From TA-21 sp036557405 (GTDB taxonomy: Archaea; Thermoproteota; Nitrososphaeria; Nitrososphaerales; Nitrososphaeraceae): a DNA stretch of 64,000 nucleotides. Below are positions 52,492-62,638 of this stretch, in pieces; the first letter of the stretch is position 1; each line of letters begins with the position of its first letter. The stretch lies in the NCBI GenBank assembly GCA_036557405.1, contig DATBHO010000009.1:62001-126000 (forward strand), written 5' to 3'. A program made the position numbers and the translations under genes. Below the pieces are notes generated by a model, which had not been told where the DNA came from, ran no database searches, and was given only the letters and a program-made list of their open reading frames with translations.

Positions 52492-53151
52492 ATGATACTA
52501 ATCCGATATTGTTTTATATTTTCGATTATTAATTTTGTTCCATTCGTTATTTGTTTTGAATTATTTATTGTGAACGAATACAATACTTTTAATTCATATA
52601 TATATGGTCAAACTTCTGCTACGAATTCTTTAGGTTTAATTTATGAATCAAAAAATTCGTCTTTCAATGCAGAAGGAACAATAAACACTATTTTGTTCTC
52701 ACAAGATACGACAAATAATACTATACCCTCAGCCATTGATATCAACACAAATCATTCTTCAAAATATCTTCTGGGTGGAAAATGGAGGATGGATGTATTG
52801 AATAATAATGTGACCTATTTCAAAAGCAATTTTACAATGATCGATATCAACGGAGACAATATTCACTTTCACACAATTGTCTATAAGCCAAGTTCAACTC
52901 ATCCAATCGTTCACGGCCAAAGCGAACAAGGGATTTTGTTTAAGAATAAAAGTAATTATACTTCAGGTTTTAATTGTGACGTCGATATTTACACTAATGG
53001 GGTCTTAGAATGGGAAGACGTTCCTATAAAAGTATCACTTATTAATGAAAAAATAATAATGATGGAAATTAAAGATAAAAAGCCCGAGGAACACTTTTTG
53101 AAAAACCCTATATATGGCCTGATTAATTCTGTCGATCTAATTACTAAATAA
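52492..53151 (+). CDS. Secreted or membrane-anchored protein, unknown function
   Basis: A hydrophobic start (residues 1-30, ILIRYCFIFSIINFVPFVICF) looks like a signal or anchor. The rest has many potential N-glycosylation sites (NSS, NTT, NHS, NVT, NFT, NKS, NYT) and no enzymatic motif. Cys in NCDVDIY may be free. The family is not recognised. Thaumarchaeal surface proteins often look like this. Confidence 0.65.
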   Translation: MILIRYCFIFSIINFVPFVICFELFIVNEYNTFNSYIYGQTSATNSLGLIYESKNSSFNAEGTINTILFSQDTTNNTIPSAIDINTNHSSKYLLGGKWRMDVLNNNVTYFKSNFTMIDINGDNIHFHTIVYKPSSTHPIVHGQSEQGILFKNKSNYTSGFNCDVDIYTNGVLEWEDVPIKVSLINEKIIMMEIKDKKPEEHFLKNPIYGLINSVDLITK

Positions 53152-53189
53152 CTTTTCATGACTAATTTCGTCATGAGTCATACGGCAAA

Positions 53190-54218
53190 CTAAGTTAGAA
53201 CCGCATCTAGTTTTCTTATATTGATGGCTTTTTTTATTTCCAGTGCAATTCTTCTGCCCATACTCATTCCATTTTGGAACAAGAAATCAGAATATTGTGA
53301 TCCAGAAACATAGAGATTTGTTCCCGCAACAATTCTTGCAGAAAATTCAAAGGTAATGAACCTTGCATCCTTAGTATATACACCTTCCAAACAAAAAGGT
53401 CCAGGAATTCCAGGAGGGACTTGTCTTTTAGAAGCTTGTACAAAATTCTCACCCATTTCGTACACCTCCTCAAGAAGTGATTCTCTGAGAACTAGAGGAA
53501 TATTCCCTACGACGTTGTATGTAGGTTCTATCGGGACATTAAATTGATGTTTTGATGGTATGCGTGAAATACCGTCAATATCTGATTCGTACCTCCTGTC
53601 TACGCCCATAAATTCTATATCTCTGGATATCGGAGAATAAAAGAAATGAAGGAAAGCAGGAACTCCCCTTACATATTCCTGAATATAGAGCTGATTTTCA
53701 TTAGTAACCATTTTATCTTTTCGGAGTTTGTTGTATCCTTCTTCAAAACCCTTCTGATCCGAAGTAAGAAAATATCCTTTGCCACCAGCAGCTCCATGTA
53801 ACTTTACAATGCAAAGATCACTTATTTCTCTTTTAGATTTTATCGTTTTGGGTATTTGCAATTTTGATTCTAACATTAGTTTTTGCTTGAGATTTCTATC
53901 CGCTTCCCATCTTAATATAAGTTTATTACCAAAAACAGGCACATTAATACTTTCAATTTCATCGGGACTTAATGAGGAGATTAGAGTTCCGTGAGGTATT
54001 AGTATACAAGCCAATTCGTTCAATCTGTTTTGAATATCTGGCTCCAAAATATCCCGAAAATTGTCAACTAACATAATATGATCAATAAAGCCAAATCTTT
54101 TGTACACGTGATACCTCTTTTTTTGCGTTATCAGCAGAGTCTCAAATCCTTCATCCTTTGCTCCTTTTAAAACCTGAAGCGAACAGTGAGATCCAAGAGT
54201 TCCAATGATTTTTTTCAA
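53190..54218 (-). CDS. purP: Formate-dependent FAICAR synthetase PurP
   Basis: ATP-grasp-like protein that formylates AICAR with formate and ATP, the archaeal folate-free route. Visible features are GSHCSLQVLKGAKDEGF, LHGAAGGKGYFL (ATP loop), and PFCLEGVYTKDARFITFEFSARIVAGTNLY. Length 342 fits. Interesting beside the folate-dependent PurN and FolD near 62 kb. Confidence 0.94.
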   Translation of the reverse strand: MKKIIGTLGSHCSLQVLKGAKDEGFETLLITQKKRYHVYKRFGFIDHIMLVDNFRDILEPDIQNRLNELACILIPHGTLISSLSPDEIESINVPVFGNKLILRWEADRNLKQKLMLESKLQIPKTIKSKREISDLCIVKLHGAAGGKGYFLTSDQKGFEEGYNKLRKDKMVTNENQLYIQEYVRGVPAFLHFFYSPISRDIEFMGVDRRYESDIDGISRIPSKHQFNVPIEPTYNVVGNIPLVLRESLLEEVYEMGENFVQASKRQVPPGIPGPFCLEGVYTKDARFITFEFSARIVAGTNLYVSGSQYSDFLFQNGMSMGRRIALEIKKAINIRKLDAVLT

Positions 54219-54289
54219 TGTAAATAACGTAAAGCTCTATTAGGCATTGGAGATTAATATTATTCGAAATTTATGAAGTACAGGACCAT

Positions 54290-54466
54290 CTATCGTTTCC
54301 CGGAAAATGTCAAAAATTCTGCAATCAATTTTATGATGAAACCTATTCCACCCACGATACCAATCCCTAAAAGTACTAACCTGAGGTGTGTCATGTAGTC
54401 ATCTTTGCTAGTTTTCTTTGCGAGTCTTAATACTTGAACTATTGATGTAATTTTTTGTTGCATCAT
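54290..54466 (-). CDS. secE: Preprotein translocase subunit SecE/Sec61-gamma
   Basis: A small protein with an amphipathic helix (ITSIVQVLRLAKKTSKDDYMT) and one transmembrane helix (LVLLGIGIVGGIGFIIKLIAEFL). It clamps the SecY channel. ATG at 54466 is the preferred start; a TTG at 54493 would add nine residues. It is not next to NusG here. Confidence 0.9.
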   Translation of the reverse strand: MMQQKITSIVQVLRLAKKTSKDDYMTHLRLVLLGIGIVGGIGFIIKLIAEFLTFSGKR

Positions 54467-54493
54467 AGAGAAAAAGGGTTGCACAATGGACAA

Positions 54494-54882
54494 AAAGGTA
54501 TATTTTATCCTTTATCGGATTATTTGAATCTATCGATATAGATAACAGTGGCTAGTTCGATAGAAAATGTGCTATATAGGATGTGGACTATGAGAAAACA
54601 TCTTTTATAACATTCAAACATCAAAATTACCTTCAGCTATAACTCCGCTTGAATTTTGTAACTGGATATAAACATAAAATGCTTAAGTAGAAATAATCTT
54701 TTCAACTATTGATTCTCGACCAGTGCCATAGAATATGATATTATATCAATTGATAATCTGAAACGGTAATATATTATGTTATGATGGTTAGGAAATATTT
54801 TCAGTGTGTTACTGCGAAAAGATATAAGATATCTTTATTAAACATCAGATTTTATGTCAATCTCAATGCATGATTGGCTTTA
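54494..54882. other. Intergenic region between secE and the Lrp gene, with a dyad
   Basis: About 389 bp without a gene. AAAGATAT-AAG-ATATCTTT at 54818-54836 is a perfect 8-bp inverted repeat with a 3-base centre, lying 47 bp downstream of the Lrp stop. It might be a binding site or a weak hairpin. Nothing else was recognised. Confidence 0.4.
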
Positions 54883-55335
54883 TTATGCAGTAAAAATGCG
54901 TTCCTTCTCTGTCCTTTGCATCTCTACAAACGTTTCGGTATTTTGAACCCCTTCGATTTTCCCAATTTGCTTTATAACAACATTGTGAAGTTCTTCGAGA
55001 GTAGTCGCACTGATAGTTACCAAGATATCGAACCTACCGGTGACTTCAGATATAGATATTACTTGAAGTATTTTCAACAATGCAGCATGAATTTCCCCCT
55101 TTAATTTTGGGTCCCTATTAATCCCGACTACAGCCTTGACATTTATTCCTAAAAGAGGTTCATTCACGATTATTGTAGATTTCTGGATCAAATTTCTTTT
55201 GTACAGTCGCTTGATTCTACTGTACAAAACTGAAGAATTTGTAGAGAGTAATTTACTCAATCGGGGTACTGAAATATTAGCATTCTTACATAGTTCTGAT
55301 AATATTTTCATATCTAGATCGTCGAATTTTTGCAA
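54883..55335 (-). CDS. Lrp/AsnC family transcription regulator
   Basis: An N-terminal HTH (MKILSELCKNANISVPRLSKLL, in part) is followed by the RAM ligand-binding ferredoxin-like domain (VKAVVGINRDPKLKGEIHAAL, GRFDILVTISA). Such proteins sense amino acids or other small molecules. Length 150 is usual. The opposite-facing XRE-type regulator begins 260 bp away. Confidence 0.92.
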   Translation of the reverse strand: MQKFDDLDMKILSELCKNANISVPRLSKLLSTNSSVLYSRIKRLYKRNLIQKSTIIVNEPLLGINVKAVVGINRDPKLKGEIHAALLKILQVISISEVTGRFDILVTISATTLEELHNVVIKQIGKIEGVQNTETFVEMQRTEKERIFTA

Positions 55336-55562
55336 GATCTAATCAATAATAATAATGAGTATTAATAAATGTAATTTTTAATCCAAACACTAATTGGTCA
55401 CACATTACACCAAAATAAGGGATTAAAATAGCTACATTCAGTTCCAATAACGTCTATAGATCATCGAATACGAAATTAAGATTCAATAATCGAATTGAAG
55501 CAGTATCATTAATGCAATATGTAGGATAATTCATCTCAACCTCCAATCGGTCAAAAAAAACT

Positions 55563-55574
55563 ATATATATTTAA
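55563..55574 (+). promoter_or_regulatory. TATA box of the HTH regulator at 55598
   Basis: TATATATTTAAG lies 24-35 bp upstream of the ATG, suggesting a leaderless transcript. Confidence 0.5.
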
Positions 55575-55597
55575 GAAGCCATATTTAGGCTCACCTA

Positions 55598-56005
55598 ATG
55601 CTACTTCCATCAGAAATTGAATCCAAACTACTAATACCAGCGGTGAGAGCAATATTATCAAAGGAATTAGTAGTTGAAAAGGGACTTAAGGAGGATGAGG
55701 TAGCTAGGATGCTTGGGATTACTCAGGCAGCAGTAAGCAATTACATAAGGGGTACGCGTGGCGATAATGAAATTATATCAAAACTTATGTCACTAAGCGA
55801 AATCATGACTATGATAAAGGAAATAGGTGCGGATCTCTCTACTAATAGAGCATACACTGCAAAAACGTTATCGAAATTTATTGCACTCTGCAACTATATG
55901 CGTTATTCGCTTATCATATGTGATGCTCATCATAGTCTTGAAAGAAATATTGATGAAAAAGTATGCGAACAATGCAAGGTTATCTTGACTGGAACCCAAC
56001 AGTAA
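55598..56005 (+). CDS. Archaeal XRE-type HTH regulator (COG2522-like)
   Basis: The HTH region is VARMLGITQAAVSNYIRGTRG, preceded by an N-terminal helix region. The C-terminal has a Cys pair (CEQC) and a CDAHH segment, which may bind metal. Members are common archaeal regulators of unknown target. Length 135. Confidence 0.8.
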   Translation: MLLPSEIESKLLIPAVRAILSKELVVEKGLKEDEVARMLGITQAAVSNYIRGTRGDNEIISKLMSLSEIMTMIKEIGADLSTNRAYTAKTLSKFIALCNYMRYSLIICDAHHSLERNIDEKVCEQCKVILTGTQQ

Positions 56006-56035
56006 TATCTAATTAAAACTAGAATTCTATCCGTT

Positions 56036-57316
56036 CTATTGTTTATTTATCATATTCAATATAAATGAAATTACTTGTGATCCTTTTAGTGTTCCTATCG
56101 ATCCTTTGTTTGCCCATGATTCTGTAAAGCGTTGACTTCCATCACTTGTGATACCGTTCCCTGATACCAACAGTGGAATTGGATCATCAGAATGTGACTT
56201 TCTAATACAAGGAGTGGAGTGATCCCCTGAAATAACCACTATTGGTTGTGTTGTTACCAATTTAAAAAACTCACCGAAGAAATTTTTATCTATTAATTCA
56301 ATATTAGATTTTTTACCTAAAGCATCGCCATCGTGTCCATATTCATCAGGTCCTTTAATGTGAACATAAACAAGATTATATGAATTAATAATTTCTCCAA
56401 CCTCTTTTGCTTTTTGTTTATAATCATCAATTTTTTGCGAACAAAAAAGTTCCATTCCAAGTATTTTAGCTATACCGATTTCTACAGGCATATCTACCAG
56501 ACAGGAAGTAGTAATTCCAAACTTATCATTAATGGGTTGAAGAGAGGGAATGCTATTGCCAGCATCTCGCAACAATATTACATTCATTGGTTTCTTATTG
56601 TTTAAAATCCGATCAAGATTTACTGGATGCTCTCTCAATAAAGTAATTGACTTACGAGTAAATTCATTAACAATTTTTGCAGACAAGATCGAAGATTCAG
56701 AATTGTCCTCTGATTGAGACTCTTGAACAAACATGGATTCGACATCAGTCTTGGCGATACCTATTCCATTCAATTTACCATATGCTGGATCGGTATTAGT
56801 AATTTTATCAGAGAGATATCTACTTTTATGTCTAAATTTAATAATAACACGGTGAGAGATAGTTGGTGTTATTTTAACTGATACATCTGGATCATCAAAT
56901 TTCAGATGGTCTATTAATAATTTACAGATACTTTCTGCTTCTTCCTTGACAATATCGCGACCTGCGCGCCTATCGATTATTCTATCACTATCTAAAGTTG
57001 CAAAATTACCTCTTAAAGCTAGATCTCCTTCGCGGAAATCTACGCCACAGCCAATTATTTCTACGATCCCCCTTCCAGCATATTTTTTCCCCTGAAAATC
57101 ATAACCGAGCATATTAAATACCGCAATATCTGATTGAGGGGATATCCCCTTACCCACGCTAATCACCTGACCCATTTTCCCTTTTCTTGCAAGAGAATCA
57201 ATATTGGGAGTTCTGGCAGCCTCCAGCGGAGTTTGACCGTTCAAGACTGGATTTGGAAGATCACCGATCCCATCAAGTAATACGTACAATATTCTTAAAT
57301 CTTGGTTATGTGTCAA
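56036..57316 (-). CDS. apgM: 2,3-bisphosphoglycerate-independent phosphoglycerate mutase (ApgM)
   Basis: Alkaline-phosphatase superfamily protein with the N-terminal metal segment YVLLDGIGDLPNP, KGISPQSDIAVFNMLGYD with the nucleophile Ser, and C-terminal GDHSTPCIRKSHSDDPIPLL. It interconverts 2- and 3-phosphoglycerate. No in-frame ATG lies before YVLLDGIGD; TTG at 57316 gives the usual short start, whereas the longest frame begins with TTG at 57415. It diverges from the ATPase F gene. Confidence 0.92.
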   Translation of the reverse strand: MTHNQDLRILYVLLDGIGDLPNPVLNGQTPLEAARTPNIDSLARKGKMGQVISVGKGISPQSDIAVFNMLGYDFQGKKYAGRGIVEIIGCGVDFREGDLALRGNFATLDSDRIIDRRAGRDIVKEEAESICKLLIDHLKFDDPDVSVKITPTISHRVIIKFRHKSRYLSDKITNTDPAYGKLNGIGIAKTDVESMFVQESQSEDNSESSILSAKIVNEFTRKSITLLREHPVNLDRILNNKKPMNVILLRDAGNSIPSLQPINDKFGITTSCLVDMPVEIGIAKILGMELFCSQKIDDYKQKAKEVGEIINSYNLVYVHIKGPDEYGHDGDALGKKSNIELIDKNFFGEFFKLVTTQPIVVISGDHSTPCIRKSHSDDPIPLLVSGNGITSDGSQRFTESWANKGSIGTLKGSQVISFILNMINKQ

Positions 57317-57446
57317 TGTTGAAAGTGATAAAAAGCCATGATTTATCTGTAATGTCAAAATGGTTTGAATGTCCGCTTGCGGAAATTTATTATACAAAGG
57401 ATTAAAAAGAACCAAGGGATTACGTGTTTAAGACAAATTGAGAATA

Positions 57447-57734
57447 ATGGCTGTTGGGAGTAGAATTTTTGTAACAAGCTTTCAACTTGCCGGCGTTGAA
57501 GGCATTAAAGTAGAATCTGCGACAGAAGCTCTTGAGCATATCAACAGCTTGGATAACGTTAGCGATGTAGGACTTGTTCTTATAAGTGAAGACATTGGGA
57601 AGGATATTCGAACTCAACTCACAAATATTAGAGCCAATCGTCCAATTCCATTAATTTTTGAATTACCTGCCCCTGGCAGTACCAAGCAAAATGTGGACTA
57701 TAGGGCGTTACTAAAGCAGATCTTAGGGGTGTGA
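57447..57734 (+). CDS. atpF: A-type ATP synthase subunit F
   Basis: MAVGSRIFVTSFQLAGVEGIKV is the conserved beginning and NRPIPLIFELPAPGS the typical end. The subunit is part of the central stalk. It is separated here from the other ATP synthase genes, a known pattern in thaumarchaea. ATG 57447 is preferred over TTG 57438. Confidence 0.88.
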   Translation: MAVGSRIFVTSFQLAGVEGIKVESATEALEHINSLDNVSDVGLVLISEDIGKDIRTQLTNIRANRPIPLIFELPAPGSTKQNVDYRALLKQILGV

Positions 57735-57887
57735 CCCAATTTTTGATGATATGTAATAGCGCAATTTAACAACAACTTCAAATCTCTGATCTATTCTGAA
57801 AACTCTCATCTTAATGCAATAGGTATCGTAATCATTAATTTAGCCACAAACGTATAGTCTATATTTCGAATAAAATAACGGTACCAA

Positions 57888-59090
57888 TTGTTAATCCTAG
57901 CACTAGTTAGTATCATACTAGCAATCAATATTGGTATCCTAGCTAGTTGGATATATTTTCTTGTTTTAGTTACGTGGTCAATTTCAATGTCACCAAAATT
58001 AGATTGGTCTGCGAAATATAAAATAAAATCTAGACCTAAAGTTAGTGTTATAGTACCGGCAAGGAATGAGGAAGGCGTCATATTAAATTGTTTACAGTCC
58101 TTGCTATCGCAAGATTACGACAATTATGAAGTAATCGCTATAGATGATTCATCAACAGACAAGACTTTATCAATTATTTCAAGAATATCTGAAAAAAATC
58201 ATCAATTGATACCAGTAAAGGCTCCCCCTATGCCGGACGATTGGATTGGAAAGAATTGGGCTTGCTTTCAAGGATATCAAAAATCATCTGGGGAAATTCT
58301 TTTGTTTACTGATGCTGATACCATACATAAAAAGGATTCATTGTCATCCGCTGTTAATACAATGATACATGATGAGATTGACGCACTGTCACTTGTGCCA
58401 AAGCTCATTTGCCACGACATAATTACAAAATGCACATTACCAGTATTATCGGTGTTTCTTCATTCAAGATATTCACCACTTCGTGTAAATAATCCGAAGA
58501 ATAAGATCGGGTATTTTTTCGGAAGTTTTTATCTTATATCAAAAGAAAATTATGAAAAGATTGGTACACATGAGAAGGTTCGTCAAGAGTTAGTTGAGGA
58601 TGGAGCGCTAGGACGCAGGGTAAAAGAACAAAAAATGAAATTAAAGTTATTGAGAGGTGAAAATTACATAGAGGCATCATGGGCACGAGATCCGCGTTCA
58701 TTATGGAATGCTTTGCGTCGGATAATAATTCCATTACATAAACAACAGAAGAGATCCGCAATTATGGTTACGGCGTTTATTTTTTTCATTTTGATGGAAC
58801 CGTTTCTAATTTTACCATTTTCCTTATATTATTACGGCGAATATCCACTTGCTGTACTTTTGTTAATTATCAATTTAGTAACAATTTTTCTCTTACTTGC
58901 CTGCACAGTGATCCAATCTCATTTCGGGCTTTTACAAAAATCCATCTATGGTCTTGGATTTGTATTGGGTTGCACTGTGATAACACTTTGTTTCTTGGTT
59001 TCTGCTTTTGATCCAAAAAGAAATAAAGTAGTAAAATGGCGCGAAAGAACTTATTATGTAGACACAAAACAGCATCCGTTTCACTTATAA
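57888..59090 (+). CDS. Membrane glycosyltransferase family 2 (CrtQ-like)
   Basis: One N-terminal helix, a GT-A domain with KVSVIVPARNEEGVI, DDSSTDKT and FTDADT (the metal-binding DxD), then EDGALGRRV and an RR.W-like region, and three C-terminal helices. It likely transfers sugars to a lipid carrier or membrane glycolipid. The start is TTG at 57888. Length 400. Confidence 0.88.
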   Translation: MLILALVSIILAINIGILASWIYFLVLVTWSISMSPKLDWSAKYKIKSRPKVSVIVPARNEEGVILNCLQSLLSQDYDNYEVIAIDDSSTDKTLSIISRISEKNHQLIPVKAPPMPDDWIGKNWACFQGYQKSSGEILLFTDADTIHKKDSLSSAVNTMIHDEIDALSLVPKLICHDIITKCTLPVLSVFLHSRYSPLRVNNPKNKIGYFFGSFYLISKENYEKIGTHEKVRQELVEDGALGRRVKEQKMKLKLLRGENYIEASWARDPRSLWNALRRIIIPLHKQQKRSAIMVTAFIFFILMEPFLILPFSLYYYGEYPLAVLLLIINLVTIFLLLACTVIQSHFGLLQKSIYGLGFVLGCTVITLCFLVSAFDPKRNKVVKWRERTYYVDTKQHPFHL

Positions 59091-59241
59091 AACTAACGTG
59101 AGATGATTGGAAAAATCCAGACGTGGCTAGGATTGGAATTTTTTTGCGATTTGATAACTCTAGTGAAGCTACTTGTTAAACCAAATAAAATAATATTGGA
59201 ACAAATTATTAATAATAACAACCATCAATAATAACAGGACA

Positions 59242-60432
59242 TTGAAAACTCAACTAAATGGAATAGATCTGTCATCTACTAATGAAATTGCAAGGAGACT
59301 AGAGAATCTTCCCGTTACAAAGGAAGAGATTTTTGAGCTAATAAAAAGATATGACAAAAAATCGCTCGGTATATTAGCGAAAACCCTAAGGGACAATTGT
59401 AAAAAAGGCCCTATCACGTATTCTAGAAAGGTTTTCATTAATTTGATTAATCTTTGTAGAGATACCTGTTCTTACTGTACATATAAAAAGGAATTAACGG
59501 ATTTTCATTTGTCAATTCTCAAAAAGGATCAGGCTTTACACATAGCAAAATTGGCTAAAAAACTAAAATGTACAGAGGCATTAATTGTTAGTGGAGAGAG
59601 GCCAGAACAAAAATATCCAGAATTTAGGAAATGGTTGAAAAATTACGATTGTTCTTCTACGACAGAGTATATTGAACAAATATGTAATTTAATATTAGAA
59701 GAAACTGGACTGCTCCCGCATACTAATGCTGGTACTTTGAATTATAATGAGCTAATGATGCTCAAGAAATCTAATGTAAGTCTTGGATGTATGTTAGAGA
59801 CGGTAAGTGAAAGGCTTTCTGGCAAAAATATGCCGCATGAATTTGCTCCCAGCAAAAATCCAAAAGCCAGAATTCGAGTGCTTGAAAACGCAGGAAGATT
59901 AAAAATCCCTATCACAACAGGCTTACTTATAGGAATCGGCGAAACCCTAGAGGAGATAATTGACTCATTGATAGTCATTAGGGAAATAAACCAGAAATAT
60001 GGAAATATTCAAGAGATAATTATGCAAAACCACGTACCCAAATATAATACTAAAATGGGAAACTTTTTGCCAACGTCACATGATTTATTTTTGCTCACCA
60101 TATCTTTAGCAAGGATCATTATGCCGCATATGAACATTCAAGTTCCGCCTAATCTTAGTCCTAAACTCTATTCCACATTTATCAATGCAGGAATTAATGA
60201 CTGGGGTGGCATATCTCCATTAACAATTGATCACGTAAATCCGGAGTCACCATGGCCGAATATTGTAGACGTTAAACACGCTACTGAAAAAGCAGGTTAT
60301 ATGTTTAGGGGAAGACTTCCAATTTATCCAGATTTTCTTTTGCACAAGAGAGACTTCGTTCCGGAGAATCTTTGGAAATATATCAGTCCACTATCTGACA
60401 TTAACGGATTGGTCAAGGAGGAATTAAATTGA
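59242..60432 (+). CDS. cofG: 7,8-didemethyl-8-hydroxy-5-deazariboflavin synthase, subunit CofG
   Basis: Radical SAM enzyme with the CRDTCSYCTY cluster motif. With CofH it builds the deazaflavin ring FO of coenzyme F420. The second half has the typical GLLIGIGETLEE and EIIMQNHVPKYNTKM segments. It ends in a TGATG overlap with cofH. TTG at 59242 is the start of the frame. Confidence 0.95.
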   Translation: MKTQLNGIDLSSTNEIARRLENLPVTKEEIFELIKRYDKKSLGILAKTLRDNCKKGPITYSRKVFINLINLCRDTCSYCTYKKELTDFHLSILKKDQALHIAKLAKKLKCTEALIVSGERPEQKYPEFRKWLKNYDCSSTTEYIEQICNLILEETGLLPHTNAGTLNYNELMMLKKSNVSLGCMLETVSERLSGKNMPHEFAPSKNPKARIRVLENAGRLKIPITTGLLIGIGETLEEIIDSLIVIREINQKYGNIQEIIMQNHVPKYNTKMGNFLPTSHDLFLLTISLARIIMPHMNIQVPPNLSPKLYSTFINAGINDWGGISPLTIDHVNPESPWPNIVDVKHATEKAGYMFRGRLPIYPDFLLHKRDFVPENLWKYISPLSDINGLVKEELN

Positions 60433-61676
60433 TGTTTGAATCCTTGTTAAAGGAAATTGATCCGGTTGTCTCAGACATATTAAATCAATCACTCGATTCC
60501 AAAAATATTTCTATAAAACAGACCATTGAATTGTTTAATGCCAAAGGGACCGAGACTATCATGATTACAATGGTCGCTGATTTGTTGAGGAAAAAAAGTG
60601 TTGGTGACAAAGTAACCTACGTTATCAACAGAAATATCAATTTTACTAATGTCTGCATAAAAAGATGTGGTTTTTGTGCGTATAGCAGGGATTTTAGAAA
60701 TGAGGAGAGTTATTTCCTCCCAATATCAGAAGTTGTGAGAAGAGCAAAAGAGGCATGGAAATTAGGAGCAACCGAAATTTGTATACAGGCAGGATTACCT
60801 CCAAAGATGGATGGTTTCTTGTATGTTGATATTTGTAAGGCAATAAAAAAAGAGTTACCAAATATACACATTCATGCTTTTTCCCCTGAAGAAATTTTGT
60901 ATGGTTCCCATAGATCAGGACTATCTATTAGAGAATACTTGAGTCTGTTGAAAGAAGCAGGAATAGGTAGTTTACCTGGAACAGCTGCAGAGATTCTTGA
61001 TCAGGATTTAAGGGATTTGATCTCCCCGGGCAGAATTTCTGTAACTGATTGGATTAATGTGATTAAGTCAGCTCATGCACTGAATATTCCTACCACATCG
61101 ACTATGATGTATGGTCATGTTGAAACAGCTGAAAATAAGGCTAAACATTTAGAGTTGATAAGATCGATACAAAAACAGACAAATGGTTTTACAGAATTTG
61201 TGCCATTAAGTTTTGTTCACAAAGAAGCTCCAATGTATAATAATAACCTTGTTAAAGGCATTTCACCGGGCCCAACCGGTTACGAGGTAATAAAGATGCA
61301 TGCAGTTTCACGGATAATGCTCAACAACTATATTAATAACATTCAAGTCTCATGGGTCAAGGAAGGTGCGAAAATGTCTCAAGTTCTACTTGGAGCCGGA
61401 GTAAATGACTTTGGTGGCACTCTAATAAATGAAAGCATTTCCACCTCTGCAGGATCGGAGTTTGGACAAGTTATGAAACCAAAGGAAATTAGATCGCTAA
61501 TAACGTCCGCAGGAAGAGTTCCAGCACAGAGAAATTCAGTCTATGGCATCATAAGAGTTTTTGATGGTAAAGACGAAGAAGTTGAATCTTTGTTAGATAC
61601 GGCTGATACATCACAATTTGGGTCATATCATGAATTAATTAAACTTGATAAATTTAGGTACAGTCAAACGAAATGA
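60432..61676 (+). CDS. cofH: FO synthase subunit CofH
   Basis: Radical SAM protein with CIKRCGFCAYSR. It joins the hydroxybenzyl moiety to the deazaflavin precursor in FO synthesis. The ATG at 60432 shares a base with the cofG stop (TGATG), so the pair is translationally coupled. Length of 415 is usual. Confidence 0.95.
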   Translation: MFESLLKEIDPVVSDILNQSLDSKNISIKQTIELFNAKGTETIMITMVADLLRKKSVGDKVTYVINRNINFTNVCIKRCGFCAYSRDFRNEESYFLPISEVVRRAKEAWKLGATEICIQAGLPPKMDGFLYVDICKAIKKELPNIHIHAFSPEEILYGSHRSGLSIREYLSLLKEAGIGSLPGTAAEILDQDLRDLISPGRISVTDWINVIKSAHALNIPTTSTMMYGHVETAENKAKHLELIRSIQKQTNGFTEFVPLSFVHKEAPMYNNNLVKGISPGPTGYEVIKMHAVSRIMLNNYINNIQVSWVKEGAKMSQVLLGAGVNDFGGTLINESISTSAGSEFGQVMKPKEIRSLITSAGRVPAQRNSVYGIIRVFDGKDEEVESLLDTADTSQFGSYHELIKLDKFRYSQTK

Positions 61677-61947
61677 GGGCCCTCGTTGCATTTGATATAA
61701 ATTTCAAATTTTCTTTCGTTCCTAAGCGGCATACCAATGAATATTTATCATTAAACTGGCTGTCGCAACACTTCTTCCTGTGGACCGATTTTTTACAGCT
61801 TTATACTAGAGTCGTTTGATAGTAACATATTGATAATTCAAAAAAATTAATTGTATCAATTTGAGTATTAATGATAATTATTTTTCATTGCTGTTTCTTT
61901 TAGTAATTCACTACATTTAAGAATATCAAGTATGCAGAATAGGACAT

Positions 61948-62559
61948 TTGATTAATCTTGGAATTTTGATTTCTGGCAGAGGTAGCAATATGGAATCAAT
62001 CTTGAATTTTCTAAAAGGCGAAGTAACTAACGTATGTCCCAAAGTAGTAATCTCCAGCAAACTAGAAGCAGAAGGCCTAAAAAAGGCTTCAGCCCTTGGA
62101 ATACCTACAATGATAGTTTCAGATGGGTTAAAAGGCTGGGATTACGACAAGGAGATAGTCAGCATATTACAAAAATATGATGTAAATCCAGAAAATGGAC
62201 TTGTGTGTTTGGCTGGATATATGCGTCTATTAAGTCCAGAATTTGTAAAAAAATACAAAATGAGGATTATGAATATACACCCATCACTTCTACCTTCGTT
62301 TCCTGGACTGAACTCCCAAAAAAAAGCATTTGATTATGGAGTAAAAGTAACAGGATGTACTGTTCATTTTGTTGATGAAGGATTAGATTCTGGTCCAATT
62401 ATTGCACAAAAACATGTACCTGTCCTGGATAGTGATACCTGTGAGACGCTATCAGACAGGATACTTGAACAAGAGCATATTCTGTACCCTTATTGCATTA
62501 AGCTCTTTTCTGAAGATAAGTTAGTTGTTGAAGGTAGGAGGGTAATCGTTACTTTATAA
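61948..62559 (+). CDS. purN: Phosphoribosylglycinamide formyltransferase (folate-type PurN)
   Basis: LGILISGRGSNM, LAGYMRLLSPEFV and NIHPSLLPSFPG with the catalytic Asn and His are complete. It formylates GAR with 10-formyl-THF. The start is TTG 61948. folD follows after 79 bp. Confidence 0.95.
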   Translation: MINLGILISGRGSNMESILNFLKGEVTNVCPKVVISSKLEAEGLKKASALGIPTMIVSDGLKGWDYDKEIVSILQKYDVNPENGLVCLAGYMRLLSPEFVKKYKMRIMNIHPSLLPSFPGLNSQKKAFDYGVKVTGCTVHFVDEGLDSGPIIAQKHVPVLDSDTCETLSDRILEQEHILYPYCIKLFSEDKLVVEGRRVIVTL

Positions 62560-62638
62560 TAATCATAAATAATGGATTTGAAAATGGATTTGAAAATACA
62601 GTAAAGCAAAAAAATGACGTCGTTAATTTTTAAATTAT